Origin: Candidatus Omnitrophota bacterium
GTDB taxonomy: Bacteria > Verrucomicrobiota > Verrucomicrobiia > Limisphaerales > UBA1319
Assembly: GCA_023473405.1 (NCBI GenBank)
Contig: JAMCZD010000337.1
Span: forward strand, 1-17,094
Direction of reading: 5' to 3'
DNA: 17,094 nt
In this document: one piece after another, positions 7,545 to 15,818 of the stretch
Layout: every line of letters begins with the position of its first letter
How positions within the stretch are numbered: position 1 is the stretch's first letter
Notes under the pieces: model-generated
The model's database searches: none
What the model was told of the DNA's origin: nothing
The model's input: only the letters and a program-made list of their open reading frames with translations
Translations under genes and position numbers: made by a program

Positions 7545-7811
7545 TTGAATAATATGAGTGACAACGAACAGATAGCACAGGAATTGGAACGTTTGAGACA
7601 GGAAAATGCCGCCTTGAAAAAGACATCAGCCAAAGGATTGCGATTTAAAGTAAGCGAGAAAGGCGCGCTCTCCGTCTATGGCTTGGGACGATTCCCGGTA
7701 ACCCTTTACCAGGAGCAATGGTTCAAGCTCCTGGATATGGCCGATGAAATCCGCACCTTTATCCAGATGAACGCCGATAAACTCAAAACTAAATCACAGA
7801 ACACCGTATGA
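7545..7811 (+). CDS. Conserved small protein of unknown function, coiled-coil N-terminus
   Basis: An 88-residue soluble protein. Residues about 4-28 (EQIAQELERLRQENAALKK) form a charged heptad-like helix, probably a short coiled coil. The rest (RFKVSEKGALSVYGLG, then RFPVTLYQEQWFKLLDMADEIRTF) looks like a compact beta-alpha fold. From memory, short proteins with an SVYGLGRFPVTLYxEQW core occur as uncharacterised families in several bacterial phyla; I know of no assigned function. The start is TTG 7545 by ribosome-site spacing, with ATG 7554 as alternative. The stop overlaps the next start in ATGA (7808-7811), so translation of the two is probably coupled. No signal peptide or membrane segment is present, whereas its partner is predicted to be exported. 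Confidence 0.78.
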   Translation: MNNMSDNEQIAQELERLRQENAALKKTSAKGLRFKVSEKGALSVYGLGRFPVTLYQEQWFKLLDMADEIRTFIQMNADKLKTKSQNTV

Positions 7812-9163
7812 AAAACGAGCCTCACCCGAATCACCTCTCGCGCCGGCAATTCGTCAGGGGCGCCACCGCCGTAACCGCCGCCTTTTCAGTAGTGCCCGGC
7901 CATGTGCTCGGGCTCAACGGGGCGACTCCGCCCAGTGAGAAATTGAATATTGCCGGCATTGGTGTGGGCGGCCAAGGCGGCTCGGACATCAACAACGTCA
8001 GCAGCGAGAACATTGTCGCGCTCTGTGATGTGGATTGGCAGCATGCGGCGGGCATCTTCGGGCATTATCCCAACGCCAGGAAATGGAAAGATTACCGCAA
8101 AATGCTCGACGAGCAAAAGGAGATTGACGCCGTGGTGGTGGCCACACCGGACCACCTTCACGCCTTCGCTTCCATGTGGGCAATCAAGTTGGGCAAACAC
8201 GCCTACTGCGAAAAACCGCTCACCCACTCCGTTTACGAAGCCCGCGTTCTCGCCGAGGCGGCCCGTGAGCACAAGGTGGCCACGCAGATGGGAAACCAAG
8301 GCCAGGCCTCCGAGGAAACCCGCCGGCTCTGTGAGTTTGTCTGGGATGGCGCCATCGGTCCGGTGCGCGAAGCCCATATCTGGACCGACCGCCCGTGCAA
8401 TGGGCTGTTTGGCGAATATTGGCCGCAAGGCGTGGACCGTCCCAAAGACACCCCACCGGTGCCGGACACGCTCGATTGGGATTTGTGGCTGGGACCGGCA
8501 CCTTACCGGCCATACCATCCGGCCTACCTGCCGTTCAAATGGCGCGGGTGGTGGGATTTTGGGACCGGCGCCCTCGGAGACATCGGCTGCCACGCCTTTG
8601 ATCCGGTTTTTCGCGCCTTGAAACTCGGTCAGCCAACGAGCGTCGAAGCCAGTTCGACACGCGTAAACGAAGAGACCTTTCCTCTGGCCTCCATGGTGAC
8701 TTATCACTTCCCCGCTCGAGGTGAACGGCCGCCGGTGAAGTTGACTTGGTACGATGGCAACTTGCGCCCGCCGCGGCCCGCCGAACTGGCGGAAGGGGAA
8801 GCGATGGGACCCAACGGTCGGTTGCTGGTCGGCGATCGAGGCATGATCCTGAACAATTTGATTATTCCCGAATCCCGAAGAAAGGAATACCAGGAACCCC
8901 CGAAAACCATCCCTCGTTCCATCGGCCATTACAAGGAATGGATCGAGGCCTGCAAAGGCGGCAAACCAGGCGGCTCCAATTTCGACTTTGCCGGCCCTTT
9001 GGCCGAGGTCGTTCTGCTCGGCAACATCGCCTTGCGCGTTCACCTGCGCGAACAGTTGACCCGAAGGAGACTGCTCTGGGACGGTCCCAATATGAAAATC
9101 ACCAACCTCGCCGAAGCGAATGAATATGTCCGGAACGAGTATCGCCAGGGTTGGTCGCTCTGA
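7808..9163 (+). CDS. TAT-exported Gfo/Idh/MocA family oxidoreductase
   Basis: A 451-residue NAD(P)-dependent sugar/inositol-type dehydrogenase homologue. The twin-arginine signal SRRQFVRG (Arg12-Arg13) precedes a hydrophobic stretch and predicts export of the folded, cofactor-loaded enzyme. The Rossmann motif is GIGVGGQGG (about 50-58), with the following acidic ALCDVDW strand end. The family EKP motif is at YCEKPLTHS. A GALGDIGCH segment carries the usual Asp/His pair of the catalytic domain. Substrate cannot be read from sequence; family members oxidise sugars, sugar acids or inositols, and some (GH109) are NAD-dependent glycosidases, though this lacks a specific resemblance I would trust. 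The start overlaps the 88-aa gene by 4 bp. It converges on tsaD with 8 bp between stops. Verrucomicrobia and Planctomycetes carry many TAT-signal paralogues of this kind. Confidence 0.9.
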   Translation: MKNEPHPNHLSRRQFVRGATAVTAAFSVVPGHVLGLNGATPPSEKLNIAGIGVGGQGGSDINNVSSENIVALCDVDWQHAAGIFGHYPNARKWKDYRKMLDEQKEIDAVVVATPDHLHAFASMWAIKLGKHAYCEKPLTHSVYEARVLAEAAREHKVATQMGNQGQASEETRRLCEFVWDGAIGPVREAHIWTDRPCNGLFGEYWPQGVDRPKDTPPVPDTLDWDLWLGPAPYRPYHPAYLPFKWRGWWDFGTGALGDIGCHAFDPVFRALKLGQPTSVEASSTRVNEETFPLASMVTYHFPARGERPPVKLTWYDGNLRPPRPAELAEGEAMGPNGRLLVGDRGMILNNLIIPESRRKEYQEPPKTIPRSIGHYKEWIEACKGGKPGGSNFDFAGPLAEVVLLGNIALRVHLREQLTRRRLLWDGPNMKITNLAEANEYVRNEYRQGWSL

Positions 9164-9171
9164 TTTGAACT

Positions 9172-10197
9172 CTACGGAAGCGGCCAGCCGGGTTTGACTT
9201 CCGCATCAAAGGGTGTCGGCGCAGCACCCGCTTCAAGCTTCCGCTCGGCCAGGATACCGATCATGGCCGCGTTATCGGTGCAAAACCCGGGCGCGGCCAG
9301 GCGCAGGACGCAACCTTCCTTACGGCATGCCGAAGCCAACTGCTCCCGCAAGCTGTGATTGCAGGTGACCCCGCCGGAGGCCGTAACGCACCCGACACGC
9401 AGCCGACGGGCAGCCCGCATCGTCTTGGTAACCAGCACGTCCACGATAGCCGCTTGCGCGCTGGCGCAAAGGTCGCAAATACCTTGGCGGTCATTCAAGA
9501 GCGCAGGATGATCCCGGAGAAAATAACGAACCGATGTCTTTAACCCGCTGAAGCTGAAGTTGTCGTTGTTCTCGTTGATCATCGGACGGGGAAAATGAAA
9601 GGCACGCGGGTTTCCCTCCCTGGCCAACCGATCCAGCTCGGGCCCGCCCGGATAGGGCAGCCCGATCAACTTGGCGATCTTGTCGAAGCATTCCCCCGCC
9701 GCGTCGTCCACGGTCGAGCCAAGCAACCGGTGCTCGAGCTCGGCTTTCACATGCACGAGCATGGTGTGGCCGCCGCTCACGATGAGCGCAACACAAGGCT
9801 TGAACACGGCGAAATCGGCCGAGGGCGGTTCTCCGCCGATCCACGGCGAGTAGAGATGCGCCTCGTGGTGGTGAACGCCGAGGAAGATTTTACCGGCGGA
9901 AAACGCGACCGCTTGGGCCACCTTGAATCCGACCATTAAGGCGCTGGGCAAACCCGGTCCTTGGGTGGCAGCAATCGCGTCCAGCCGCTCGATCGTCATC
10001 CCGGCCACCTGGAGAGCGGCCTGGGTAACGGGCATCAAATTGCGCAAATGCTCGCGTGTAGCCAGTTCGGGAACCACGCCGCCATAGTCGGCGTGCAACT
10101 TGATTTGCGAAGATACCACGTTGGCGCGAACCCGGCCTTCAGTTACAACCGCTGCACTGGTCTCGTCACAGGAGGTCTCAATCGCCAGCAAGTTCAT
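9172..10197 (-). CDS. tsaD: tRNA N6-adenosine threonylcarbamoyltransferase TsaD
   Basis: A 341-residue full-length member of the Kae1/TsaD ASKHA family. It transfers the threonylcarbamoyl group from TC-AMP (made by TsaC) to A37 of ANN-decoding tRNAs, working with TsaB and TsaE in the cytoplasm. The opening LLAIETSCDETSAAVV is diagnostic. His110 and His114 in HHEAH are the metal ligands, in the place of the usual NHxxxH. GPGLPSALMVG, IVSGGHTML, GGVTCNHSLRE and FCTDNAAM complete the nucleotide and metal site. ATG 10197 gives the exact family N-terminus. It is the last gene of the minus-strand run, 12 bp after the S41 protease. No tsaB or tsaE is in the window. Confidence 0.97.
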   Translation of the reverse strand: MNLLAIETSCDETSAAVVTEGRVRANVVSSQIKLHADYGGVVPELATREHLRNLMPVTQAALQVAGMTIERLDAIAATQGPGLPSALMVGFKVAQAVAFSAGKIFLGVHHHEAHLYSPWIGGEPPSADFAVFKPCVALIVSGGHTMLVHVKAELEHRLLGSTVDDAAGECFDKIAKLIGLPYPGGPELDRLAREGNPRAFHFPRPMINENNDNFSFSGLKTSVRYFLRDHPALLNDRQGICDLCASAQAAIVDVLVTKTMRAARRLRVGCVTASGGVTCNHSLREQLASACRKEGCVLRLAAPGFCTDNAAMIGILAERKLEAGAAPTPFDAEVKPGWPLP

Positions 10198-10209
10198 TTA
10201 GCATGGCGA

Positions 10210-11526
10210 TTATTTTGCGGCCATTTGATCGGACTGATTCTGAAGCTGGGTATAGAGGCGGATGCCTTTGAGAAGGTCCATGGCGCGGTCCAACTGCACG
10301 TCGCGCACGCTATTGATGAACTCGCGCTTTTTGGGGTCGATGTTCTCGATCGAATCCAAGCCGCCGGGAGTGCGTTTGAGCAACAAGGCCTCCTCTTCTT
10401 CCGTCGACACCGGGATAACAATATCCGGTGTGATTCCCTTCTCGTGGATGACGCGGTGGCTCGGGGTGTAATACTTGGCGGTCGTGAGGCGCAACGCCGA
10501 GCCGTCCTGCAGGGGAAGAATGCTTTGCACCGAGCCTTTTCCAAAGGTCTGTTCGCCCACGATGATGGCGCGTTTGAGGTCCTGCAGGCAGCCGGCGACA
10601 ATCTCCGAGGCGCTGGCGCTGCCGCCATTTACCAGGATCACCATCGGCATTTTCGGGTGTTCATGATTTCCCTTGGCTTCGTAGGGGACATGCCGGGGGG
10701 GCATCCGGCCCTCAGTGGTGACAATCAATTGGCCGGGCGGCACGAATTTTCCGCAGACCTGAACGGCTTGATCGAGCAGTCCGCCCGGGTTATTCCGCAA
10801 GTCGAGTATCAAGGCTTTCATTCCTTGCTTCTCCAACTTGTTCAAAGCCACCTCGAGGTCCGAGCTGGTCGGGTCATTGAACTGGGTGATCCGGACATAA
10901 CCAATTTGGTCATCTCCCAGTGGGAAGTCTCGCTTGCCGTTGATGTCCTTGACGGTGTCGACCTTGATTACGGCGCGAGTGAGTTTGAAGTCCTTGGTCT
11001 GGTTCGAAGCGGCGCGGTAAATGGTGATGCTGACGTCGGTGTTGGGATCGCCCCGCAGTTTCTTTACCGCGTCCTGGAGTGTGAATTTTTCGGTGCTTTT
11101 GCCATCAATCTTGATGATTCGATCGCCCGCCATCACACCCGCCCGGAAAGCCGGCGTATCCTCCATGGGGGCAATGACCGTAAGATAACTGTCGCGCAGC
11201 CCAATCACAATGCCCACTCCGCCAAAGGCGCCTTCGGTGTCATTCTTCAATTCCTCAAATTTCTGCGGGTCCATAAATTCACTATGGGGGTCCAAGGTGC
11301 TGAGCATGCCTTTCAAGGCGCCATAGATCAGGTCCTGGTAACTGGTTTTGTCCCCGTCCACATAGTCTTTGCGCACCCTTTCCAGGACGCTGGTGAAGAG
11401 GTGGATGTTGTCGTAGACAGCGTTCTTGTCGGCCGCTTGGACGGAGTTGAAATAGAGGTGAGCACCCCAGGCAAGATTCAGACCCAATACCGCCAGGACG
11501 AAGCCGTAGAGAATTCTATTCTTCAT
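10210..11526 (-). CDS. S41 family carboxy-terminal processing peptidase (CtpA/CtpB-like)
   Basis: A 438-residue envelope protease that cleaves C-terminal tails of exported proteins. An N-terminal hydrophobic segment (about 5-22) is a signal peptide or anchor, with a possible cleavage at VQA-AD. A PDZ domain (about 95-180; GVGIVIG, AGVMAGDRIIKIDGKS) binds and gates substrates. The protease core has GGSASASE with Ser305 as nucleophile, Lys330 in FGKGS as base and Gln334 as third member. Their 25- and 4-residue spacing equals that of Bacillus CtpB S309/K334/Q338. Length fits CtpA/B better than the larger Prc (Tsp). It lies 58 bp after rpe and 12 bp before tsaD. The start ATG 11526 has no strong ribosome site. 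Confidence 0.95.
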   Translation of the reverse strand: MKNRILYGFVLAVLGLNLAWGAHLYFNSVQAADKNAVYDNIHLFTSVLERVRKDYVDGDKTSYQDLIYGALKGMLSTLDPHSEFMDPQKFEELKNDTEGAFGGVGIVIGLRDSYLTVIAPMEDTPAFRAGVMAGDRIIKIDGKSTEKFTLQDAVKKLRGDPNTDVSITIYRAASNQTKDFKLTRAVIKVDTVKDINGKRDFPLGDDQIGYVRITQFNDPTSSDLEVALNKLEKQGMKALILDLRNNPGGLLDQAVQVCGKFVPPGQLIVTTEGRMPPRHVPYEAKGNHEHPKMPMVILVNGGSASASEIVAGCLQDLKRAIIVGEQTFGKGSVQSILPLQDGSALRLTTAKYYTPSHRVIHEKGITPDIVIPVSTEEEEALLLKRTPGGLDSIENIDPKKREFINSVRDVQLDRAMDLLKGIRLYTQLQNQSDQMAAK

Positions 11527-11584
11527 AACAATCGTGGTTCAAAAGTAACCGGCGCTACTTCAGTTTGCAAGCCGGCAGAATGAT

Positions 11585-12268
11585 TCAGACGCCTCGATAA
11601 CCGCCATTCTTGGCCCCTTCAAACGCCGCGGCCCGCATCTTCTCGATAGCGGCCCGCATGTTGCGCCGCTGGAAAAGCGCGGTTCCGCTTACGAATTTGT
11701 CGGCACCGGCGCGGGCGCACTCGGCAGCGGTAACAAGATCAATGCCACCGTCCACTTCGATGCGAAACGCCAGGTCACGCTCCTGTCGCCAGATCTGGGC
11801 TTGTTGAATTTTGGGGATCATCTCCTCGATAAAAGACTGGCCGCCAAACCCGGGATTCACGGTCATAACCAGCAGGAGATCAATCTGCTTCAGATACGGC
11901 TCGACCAGGCTCATTGAAGTTGGCGGATTAATCGCCAACCCAGCCTGTTTCTTGAGCGACTTGATCTTCCACAGCAGGGAACTCACCCGCTCCCCCAATT
12001 CAATATGCACCGTGACCAGGTTCGCCCCCGCCTCCGCGAAGGGCTCAATCAGTACCTCCGGACGCGAACACATCAGATGCGCCTCGATAGGGATGCGGGT
12101 TAAAGGGCGCAGGGTGCGAAGCAGGCCCGGACCAAACGACAGGTTGGGCACGAAATGCCCGTCCATGATGTCGAGGTGCAGCCATTCGGCTCCCGCACGC
12201 GCGGCACGGCGGACCTCATCGGCGAACCGCCCGTAATTGCTGGCCAACAACGAAGGTGCGATGATCAT
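11585..12268 (-). CDS. rpe: Ribulose-phosphate 3-epimerase
   Basis: A 227-residue TIM-barrel enzyme interconverting D-ribulose 5-phosphate and D-xylulose 5-phosphate in the pentose phosphate (or Calvin) pathway. APSLLASNYG opens the barrel. His31 and Asp33 (HLDIMDGHFVPN), His64 (EAHLM) and Asp173 (VDGGI) are the metal-binding and acid/base residues. NPGFGGQSF binds phosphate. I prefer ATG 12268 because the family begins MIIAPSLLA; a TTG at 12277 would add MNG and overlap the ftsH stop. Either way it follows ftsH by at most 5 bp, so expression probably depends on translational coupling, as no clear ribosome site is seen. Confidence 0.95.
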   Translation of the reverse strand: MIIAPSLLASNYGRFADEVRRAARAGAEWLHLDIMDGHFVPNLSFGPGLLRTLRPLTRIPIEAHLMCSRPEVLIEPFAEAGANLVTVHIELGERVSSLLWKIKSLKKQAGLAINPPTSMSLVEPYLKQIDLLLVMTVNPGFGGQSFIEEMIPKIQQAQIWRQERDLAFRIEVDGGIDLVTAAECARAGADKFVSGTALFQRRNMRAAIEKMRAAAFEGAKNGGYRGV

Positions 12269-12273
12269 GCCGT

Positions 12274-14295
12274 TCAAACGGCGGCAGGGGCAGGAGAGGC
12301 TAAGCCCGGTTCAAGTTTTGGCGGGACCGGTTTGGTAGTATCGGACAGGGGCGTCGCGGCCAGGGCGCCCGATGGAGGTTCGCTCGATGGAGGCGGGGTG
12401 GGCGGCGTGAACCGTCCGTTGCGAATGATCTCCTCCACCTGGCTGCCTTCGAGCGTTTCATACTCGAGCAGCGATTTGGCGATCAACTCCAGCTTGTCGC
12501 GGTTGAGATTGATGATCTTCTTGGCGCGATGATATCCCTCGTCAATAATCCGCTTTACCTCGGCGTCAATAGACTGTGCCGTGCTTTCGCTGTAATCCTT
12601 CGAACGTGCCATGTCGCGGCCCAGGAATATATACTCGTTATCATCGCCATATTGGACCATTCCGAGGCGTTCGCTCATGCCATAACGACAGACCATGGCA
12701 TGGGCCAATTGAGTGGCCTGCTGAATGTCGCCGCTGGCCCCAGTCGAGATATCGTCCGAAAATACCTCTTCGGCAATACGCCCCGCCATGCTTAAAGCGA
12801 TCATGTCCAGCATCTCTTTGCGCTGGCGGTTCCATGCCTCCTCTTTGGGCAAGGACATGGTCGAGCCAAGGGATTGGCCGCGTGGGATAATCGTCACCTT
12901 GTGCAACGGGTGCGTGTGGGTTAGGAGCACGTTGACCAGTGCATGCCCCGCCTCGTGCCAGGCGGTGCGTTGCTTGTCTTCGTCGGTCATGGCCAGGCTG
13001 CGCCGTTCCCGCCCCCAACGCACCTTGATTCGCGCCTCTTCGAGTTCGGCGGTGCCGATGGCTTTCTTGCCTTGGCGGGCGGCCTGCAATGCGGCCTCGT
13101 TGAGGAGGTTGGCCAGCTCGGCTCCCGAATAACCCGGCGTTGCCCGGGCGATTACCGATAGATCGGACGACGCGTCGAGCTTTACTCTGCGGGCATGAAC
13201 CTTGAGAATGGCCTCACGGCCGCGCACATCCGGCAAATTCACCGTGATCTGTCGGTCAAATCTCCCTGGCCGCAGGAGGGCCGGATCGAGCACATCCGGG
13301 CGGTTCGTGGCGGCAATAATAATGATGCCATCCTGGGTATCAAAGCCGTCCATCTCGACCAGCAATGCATTAAGCGTTTGCTCGCGTTCGTCATTGCCGC
13401 CTCCCAAGCCGTGCCCACGGCTGCGGCCGACGGCGTCGATCTCGTCAATGAACACCAGGCACGGAGTGCTGCGGCGCGCCTGCTCGAACATGTCTCGCAC
13501 CCGGCTGGCCCCCACGCCAACGAACATCTCGACGAAGTCCGATCCGCTGATGCTGAAGAAGGAGGCGTCAGCTTCGCCGGCAATCGCCTTTGCCAAAAGG
13601 GTCTTGCCGGTGCCAGGCGGCCCGATCATCAGAATCCCCTTGGGGATGCGGCCTCCCAGTTTTTGGAATTTCTTGGGGTCCTTGAGAAAGTCGACCAACT
13701 CAGACACCTCTTCCTTGGCCTCGTCGACGCCGGCAACATCTTTAAAGGTGGTTTTGTTCTTTTCTTTGCTTAGCAGGCGGGCCTTGCTTTTGCCAAAGCT
13801 CAAGGCGCCTTTTCCCGCCATCTTGATCTGCCGGATGAGGAAGAAGTAAATCAGCGCCGCCACCAGGAGGATCGGAGCGACAGTATACACAAATCCCAGC
13901 AGCAATGTGTTGGGTTCAGCCGTGTGGAATTTGCCGGTGAGCAGCAATTTGTCAATCAGGCTCCGGCTCAGATCGGTCTTGATCTGGAAAGACACAACTT
14001 CGTCACTGTGAGTCTCCGGATTTATCTTATGGTATTTTCCGATGACCTCCTTTAACTCGGGCAATTGCGGATTGTAATTGATGACCGCGCCCGGAAGGAT
14101 GGAATTGGAATCGACCAGTTGCACGAATTCCTTGTAGCTGATGGTCGTTTCTTTGGCATCGCTCCGCTCCCGCAACAGCATCATGAGCGGAATCAAACCG
14201 ATGATGGCAATGAGCAGAAGCCATCCCCGCGCCGGCACTCGAGCCTCGGGATTTCTTCTGTCTTTACGAAAATTATTGTTCTTATCGTCAGGCAT
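12274..14295 (-). CDS. ftsH: ATP-dependent zinc metalloprotease FtsH
   Basis: A 673-residue hexameric inner-membrane AAA+ protease that degrades misfolded membrane proteins and short-lived regulators. Two transmembrane helices (about 24-41 and 130-153) flank a periplasmic domain. The AAA module has Walker A GPPGTGKT (225-232), Walker B CLVFIDEID and the second region of homology ending RPGRFDRQI. The zinc site is HEAGH, with His447, Glu448, His451 and the third ligand Asp523 in STGASGD. After the protease domain there is a Pro/Ser-rich disordered tail of about 45 residues (from RFTPPTPPPSS), common in length but not in sequence among orthologues. It lies 23 bp after tilS; tilS-(hpt)-ftsH order is known from Bacillus, and here no hpt gene intervenes. 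Confidence 0.98.
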   Translation of the reverse strand: MPDDKNNNFRKDRRNPEARVPARGWLLLIAIIGLIPLMMLLRERSDAKETTISYKEFVQLVDSNSILPGAVINYNPQLPELKEVIGKYHKINPETHSDEVVSFQIKTDLSRSLIDKLLLTGKFHTAEPNTLLLGFVYTVAPILLVAALIYFFLIRQIKMAGKGALSFGKSKARLLSKEKNKTTFKDVAGVDEAKEEVSELVDFLKDPKKFQKLGGRIPKGILMIGPPGTGKTLLAKAIAGEADASFFSISGSDFVEMFVGVGASRVRDMFEQARRSTPCLVFIDEIDAVGRSRGHGLGGGNDEREQTLNALLVEMDGFDTQDGIIIIAATNRPDVLDPALLRPGRFDRQITVNLPDVRGREAILKVHARRVKLDASSDLSVIARATPGYSGAELANLLNEAALQAARQGKKAIGTAELEEARIKVRWGRERRSLAMTDEDKQRTAWHEAGHALVNVLLTHTHPLHKVTIIPRGQSLGSTMSLPKEEAWNRQRKEMLDMIALSMAGRIAEEVFSDDISTGASGDIQQATQLAHAMVCRYGMSERLGMVQYGDDNEYIFLGRDMARSKDYSESTAQSIDAEVKRIIDEGYHRAKKIINLNRDKLELIAKSLLEYETLEGSQVEEIIRNGRFTPPTPPPSSEPPSGALAATPLSDTTKPVPPKLEPGLASPAPAAV

Positions 14296-14318
14296 GGGCC
14301 TTTAATTCTTAGACCAAA

Positions 14319-15779
14319 TTAACATGTCCGTCTTTGACACGCAATTTTGCTTTCTGTTCGTTGCCATTGCCAACTCAAACAGTTCCGCGTCCGGCTGTCG
14401 AGCTTGAAACCGTCGGCGATGCGAAGCCCTTCGACCCAAAAAATATCGCCCTTTTCCACCACTCCCACCACCAATTGCCGCCGCCATTCACGCGGAATTC
14501 TCCGGTTCGTAAACAAATCCTGCAGCTTCACCGGGGCCGGCATCCCGATGGGTTGGAACCGGTCTCCCGGAAGCCAATGGCGCAACGTGATGAATCTCCC
14601 CACCTTGCCGGCGTCGAAGTGTTCCTGCCCGGACAAGACCGGGACAAACGGACGGCCGGCCGCTGGCGCGCCCCCGGATTTCTTCACGCAGGTTGTGACA
14701 GCACCATTGCCTGCCGATGCGCAAGCACAAATTTTCCAGCAAATCAACATTTGATCAAACTGAATATCGGCATTTTCTCCCTCCAAATCAAGGAAAACTT
14801 TGTTCACGCAAAATTCCCCGGCCTTGGCCAGGCGCCGGCAGACCTCGCCCGCCGCGTTGCGGCTGACCAGGATGCCGGGACCGATCATGGCCGGTTTTGA
14901 CGGCTCGCGGCGGAGCTGTTCCACCAGGTCGAAATGCGGCGGCATGCCCAGGTCATGCAATTGAAGGACCAGGCCGTACCGCTGAACGGCCGGGGGGAGT
15001 TGTTCGAAGCGGACACGAGGTTTGCCTTCGAGCCATTCGCGCGCGGCGGTCTGGGCAAATCCCGTTTCGTCCCCAACCGCACCTATTAACCGCAGGACAA
15101 CGCGGTCCAGGGCGGGTTGATATTTCTCCCTCAACAGCGGGAGCAGTTCGTGTCGCAATCGGTTCCGCATCGGATTGAGATGCGCGTTGGAGGCGTCTTC
15201 CCGGTAGGGAATGGCCCATTGCCCGGCGTAAGCCAGCAAGGCGGCTTTAGGCTGATCGAGCAGGGGCCGGCCCAATTGAATTGAGGGATCGCTGGGCGAA
15301 GGTGCCGCCCATTTCATGCCGGCCAATCCCGCTCCCACGGTGCCGCGGAGCAATCGCAAAAAGAACAATTCGACTTGGTCATCGGCGTGGTGAGCCAGCA
15401 CAATCGAGCCGGCCTTATAACGCCGCGCGACTTCCGCCAGAAAATCATGACGCAACTTCCGGGCTGCCATCTCGAGCGAAAGGCCTTCCTGCTCCTGGAA
15501 CCGCCGCACATCGGCCCTGCCCGCTTCGAACTCCAAGCCCATTGCTCGCGCGGTGTCGCGGACCAATTGTTCGTCGCCGTCGCTCGCCGCGCCGCGCAAT
15601 TGGTGATTGAAATGAGCGACCGTCAGCCGCCACTGCCGCGTGCCTGCGAGTTGATGCAACACGTGAAGCAGCACCATCGAGTCCAACCCGCCCGAAACCG
15701 CCGCCACCATCGAACGGCCACGACCCAACAGGCCCTGTCGATCTAGGGTCCGCTCGAACCGACTAATCCACGCGTCCAT
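14319..15779 (-). CDS. tilS: tRNA(Ile)-lysidine synthase TilS
   Basis: A 486-residue N-type ATP pyrophosphatase that converts cytidine 34 of tRNA-Ile(CAU) to lysidine, so that AUA is read as isoleucine. The PP-loop SGGLDS spans residues 29-34, followed by AHFNHQLRG and AHHADDQVE, which are typical of the family. NPMRNRLRHELLP marks the central helical domain, and the C-terminal tRNA-binding domain contains LRHWLPGDRFQPIG and LQDLFTNRRIPREWR. Residues about 344-380 form an unusual cysteine-containing segment (Cys347, 351, 353, 364) before the C-terminal domain. AAAGG lies five bases before ATG 15779. The gene sits 39 bp after glgA and 23 bp before ftsH. Confidence 0.96.
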   Translation of the reverse strand: MDAWISRFERTLDRQGLLGRGRSMVAAVSGGLDSMVLLHVLHQLAGTRQWRLTVAHFNHQLRGAASDGDEQLVRDTARAMGLEFEAGRADVRRFQEQEGLSLEMAARKLRHDFLAEVARRYKAGSIVLAHHADDQVELFFLRLLRGTVGAGLAGMKWAAPSPSDPSIQLGRPLLDQPKAALLAYAGQWAIPYREDASNAHLNPMRNRLRHELLPLLREKYQPALDRVVLRLIGAVGDETGFAQTAAREWLEGKPRVRFEQLPPAVQRYGLVLQLHDLGMPPHFDLVEQLRREPSKPAMIGPGILVSRNAAGEVCRRLAKAGEFCVNKVFLDLEGENADIQFDQMLICWKICACASAGNGAVTTCVKKSGGAPAAGRPFVPVLSGQEHFDAGKVGRFITLRHWLPGDRFQPIGMPAPVKLQDLFTNRRIPREWRRQLVVGVVEKGDIFWVEGLRIADGFKLDSRTRNCLSWQWQRTESKIACQRRTC

Positions 15780-15818
15780 GGTGCCTTTGAGCGATGCGGT
15801 TTTTCTCCGCCGGCAGGT

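Noticed and set aside
7886..9043. 385-residue minus-strand open frame
   Set aside because: Antisense to the TAT oxidoreductase; shows no recognisable domain or start context.
9175..9203. Rho-independent terminator at the convergent gene ends
   Set aside because: Only a 6-bp outer stem with a long loop and no following T-run on either strand; it also lies inside tsaD coding sequence.
11549..11575. Hairpin in the rpe-S41 gap (CCGGC/GCCGG)
   Set aside because: Five-base stem with a 17-base loop and no T-run; within what chance allows in GC-rich DNA.
9961..11583. 540-residue plus-strand open frame
   Set aside because: Antisense to tsaD and the S41 protease, both of which have complete catalytic motifs; no protein family recognised.
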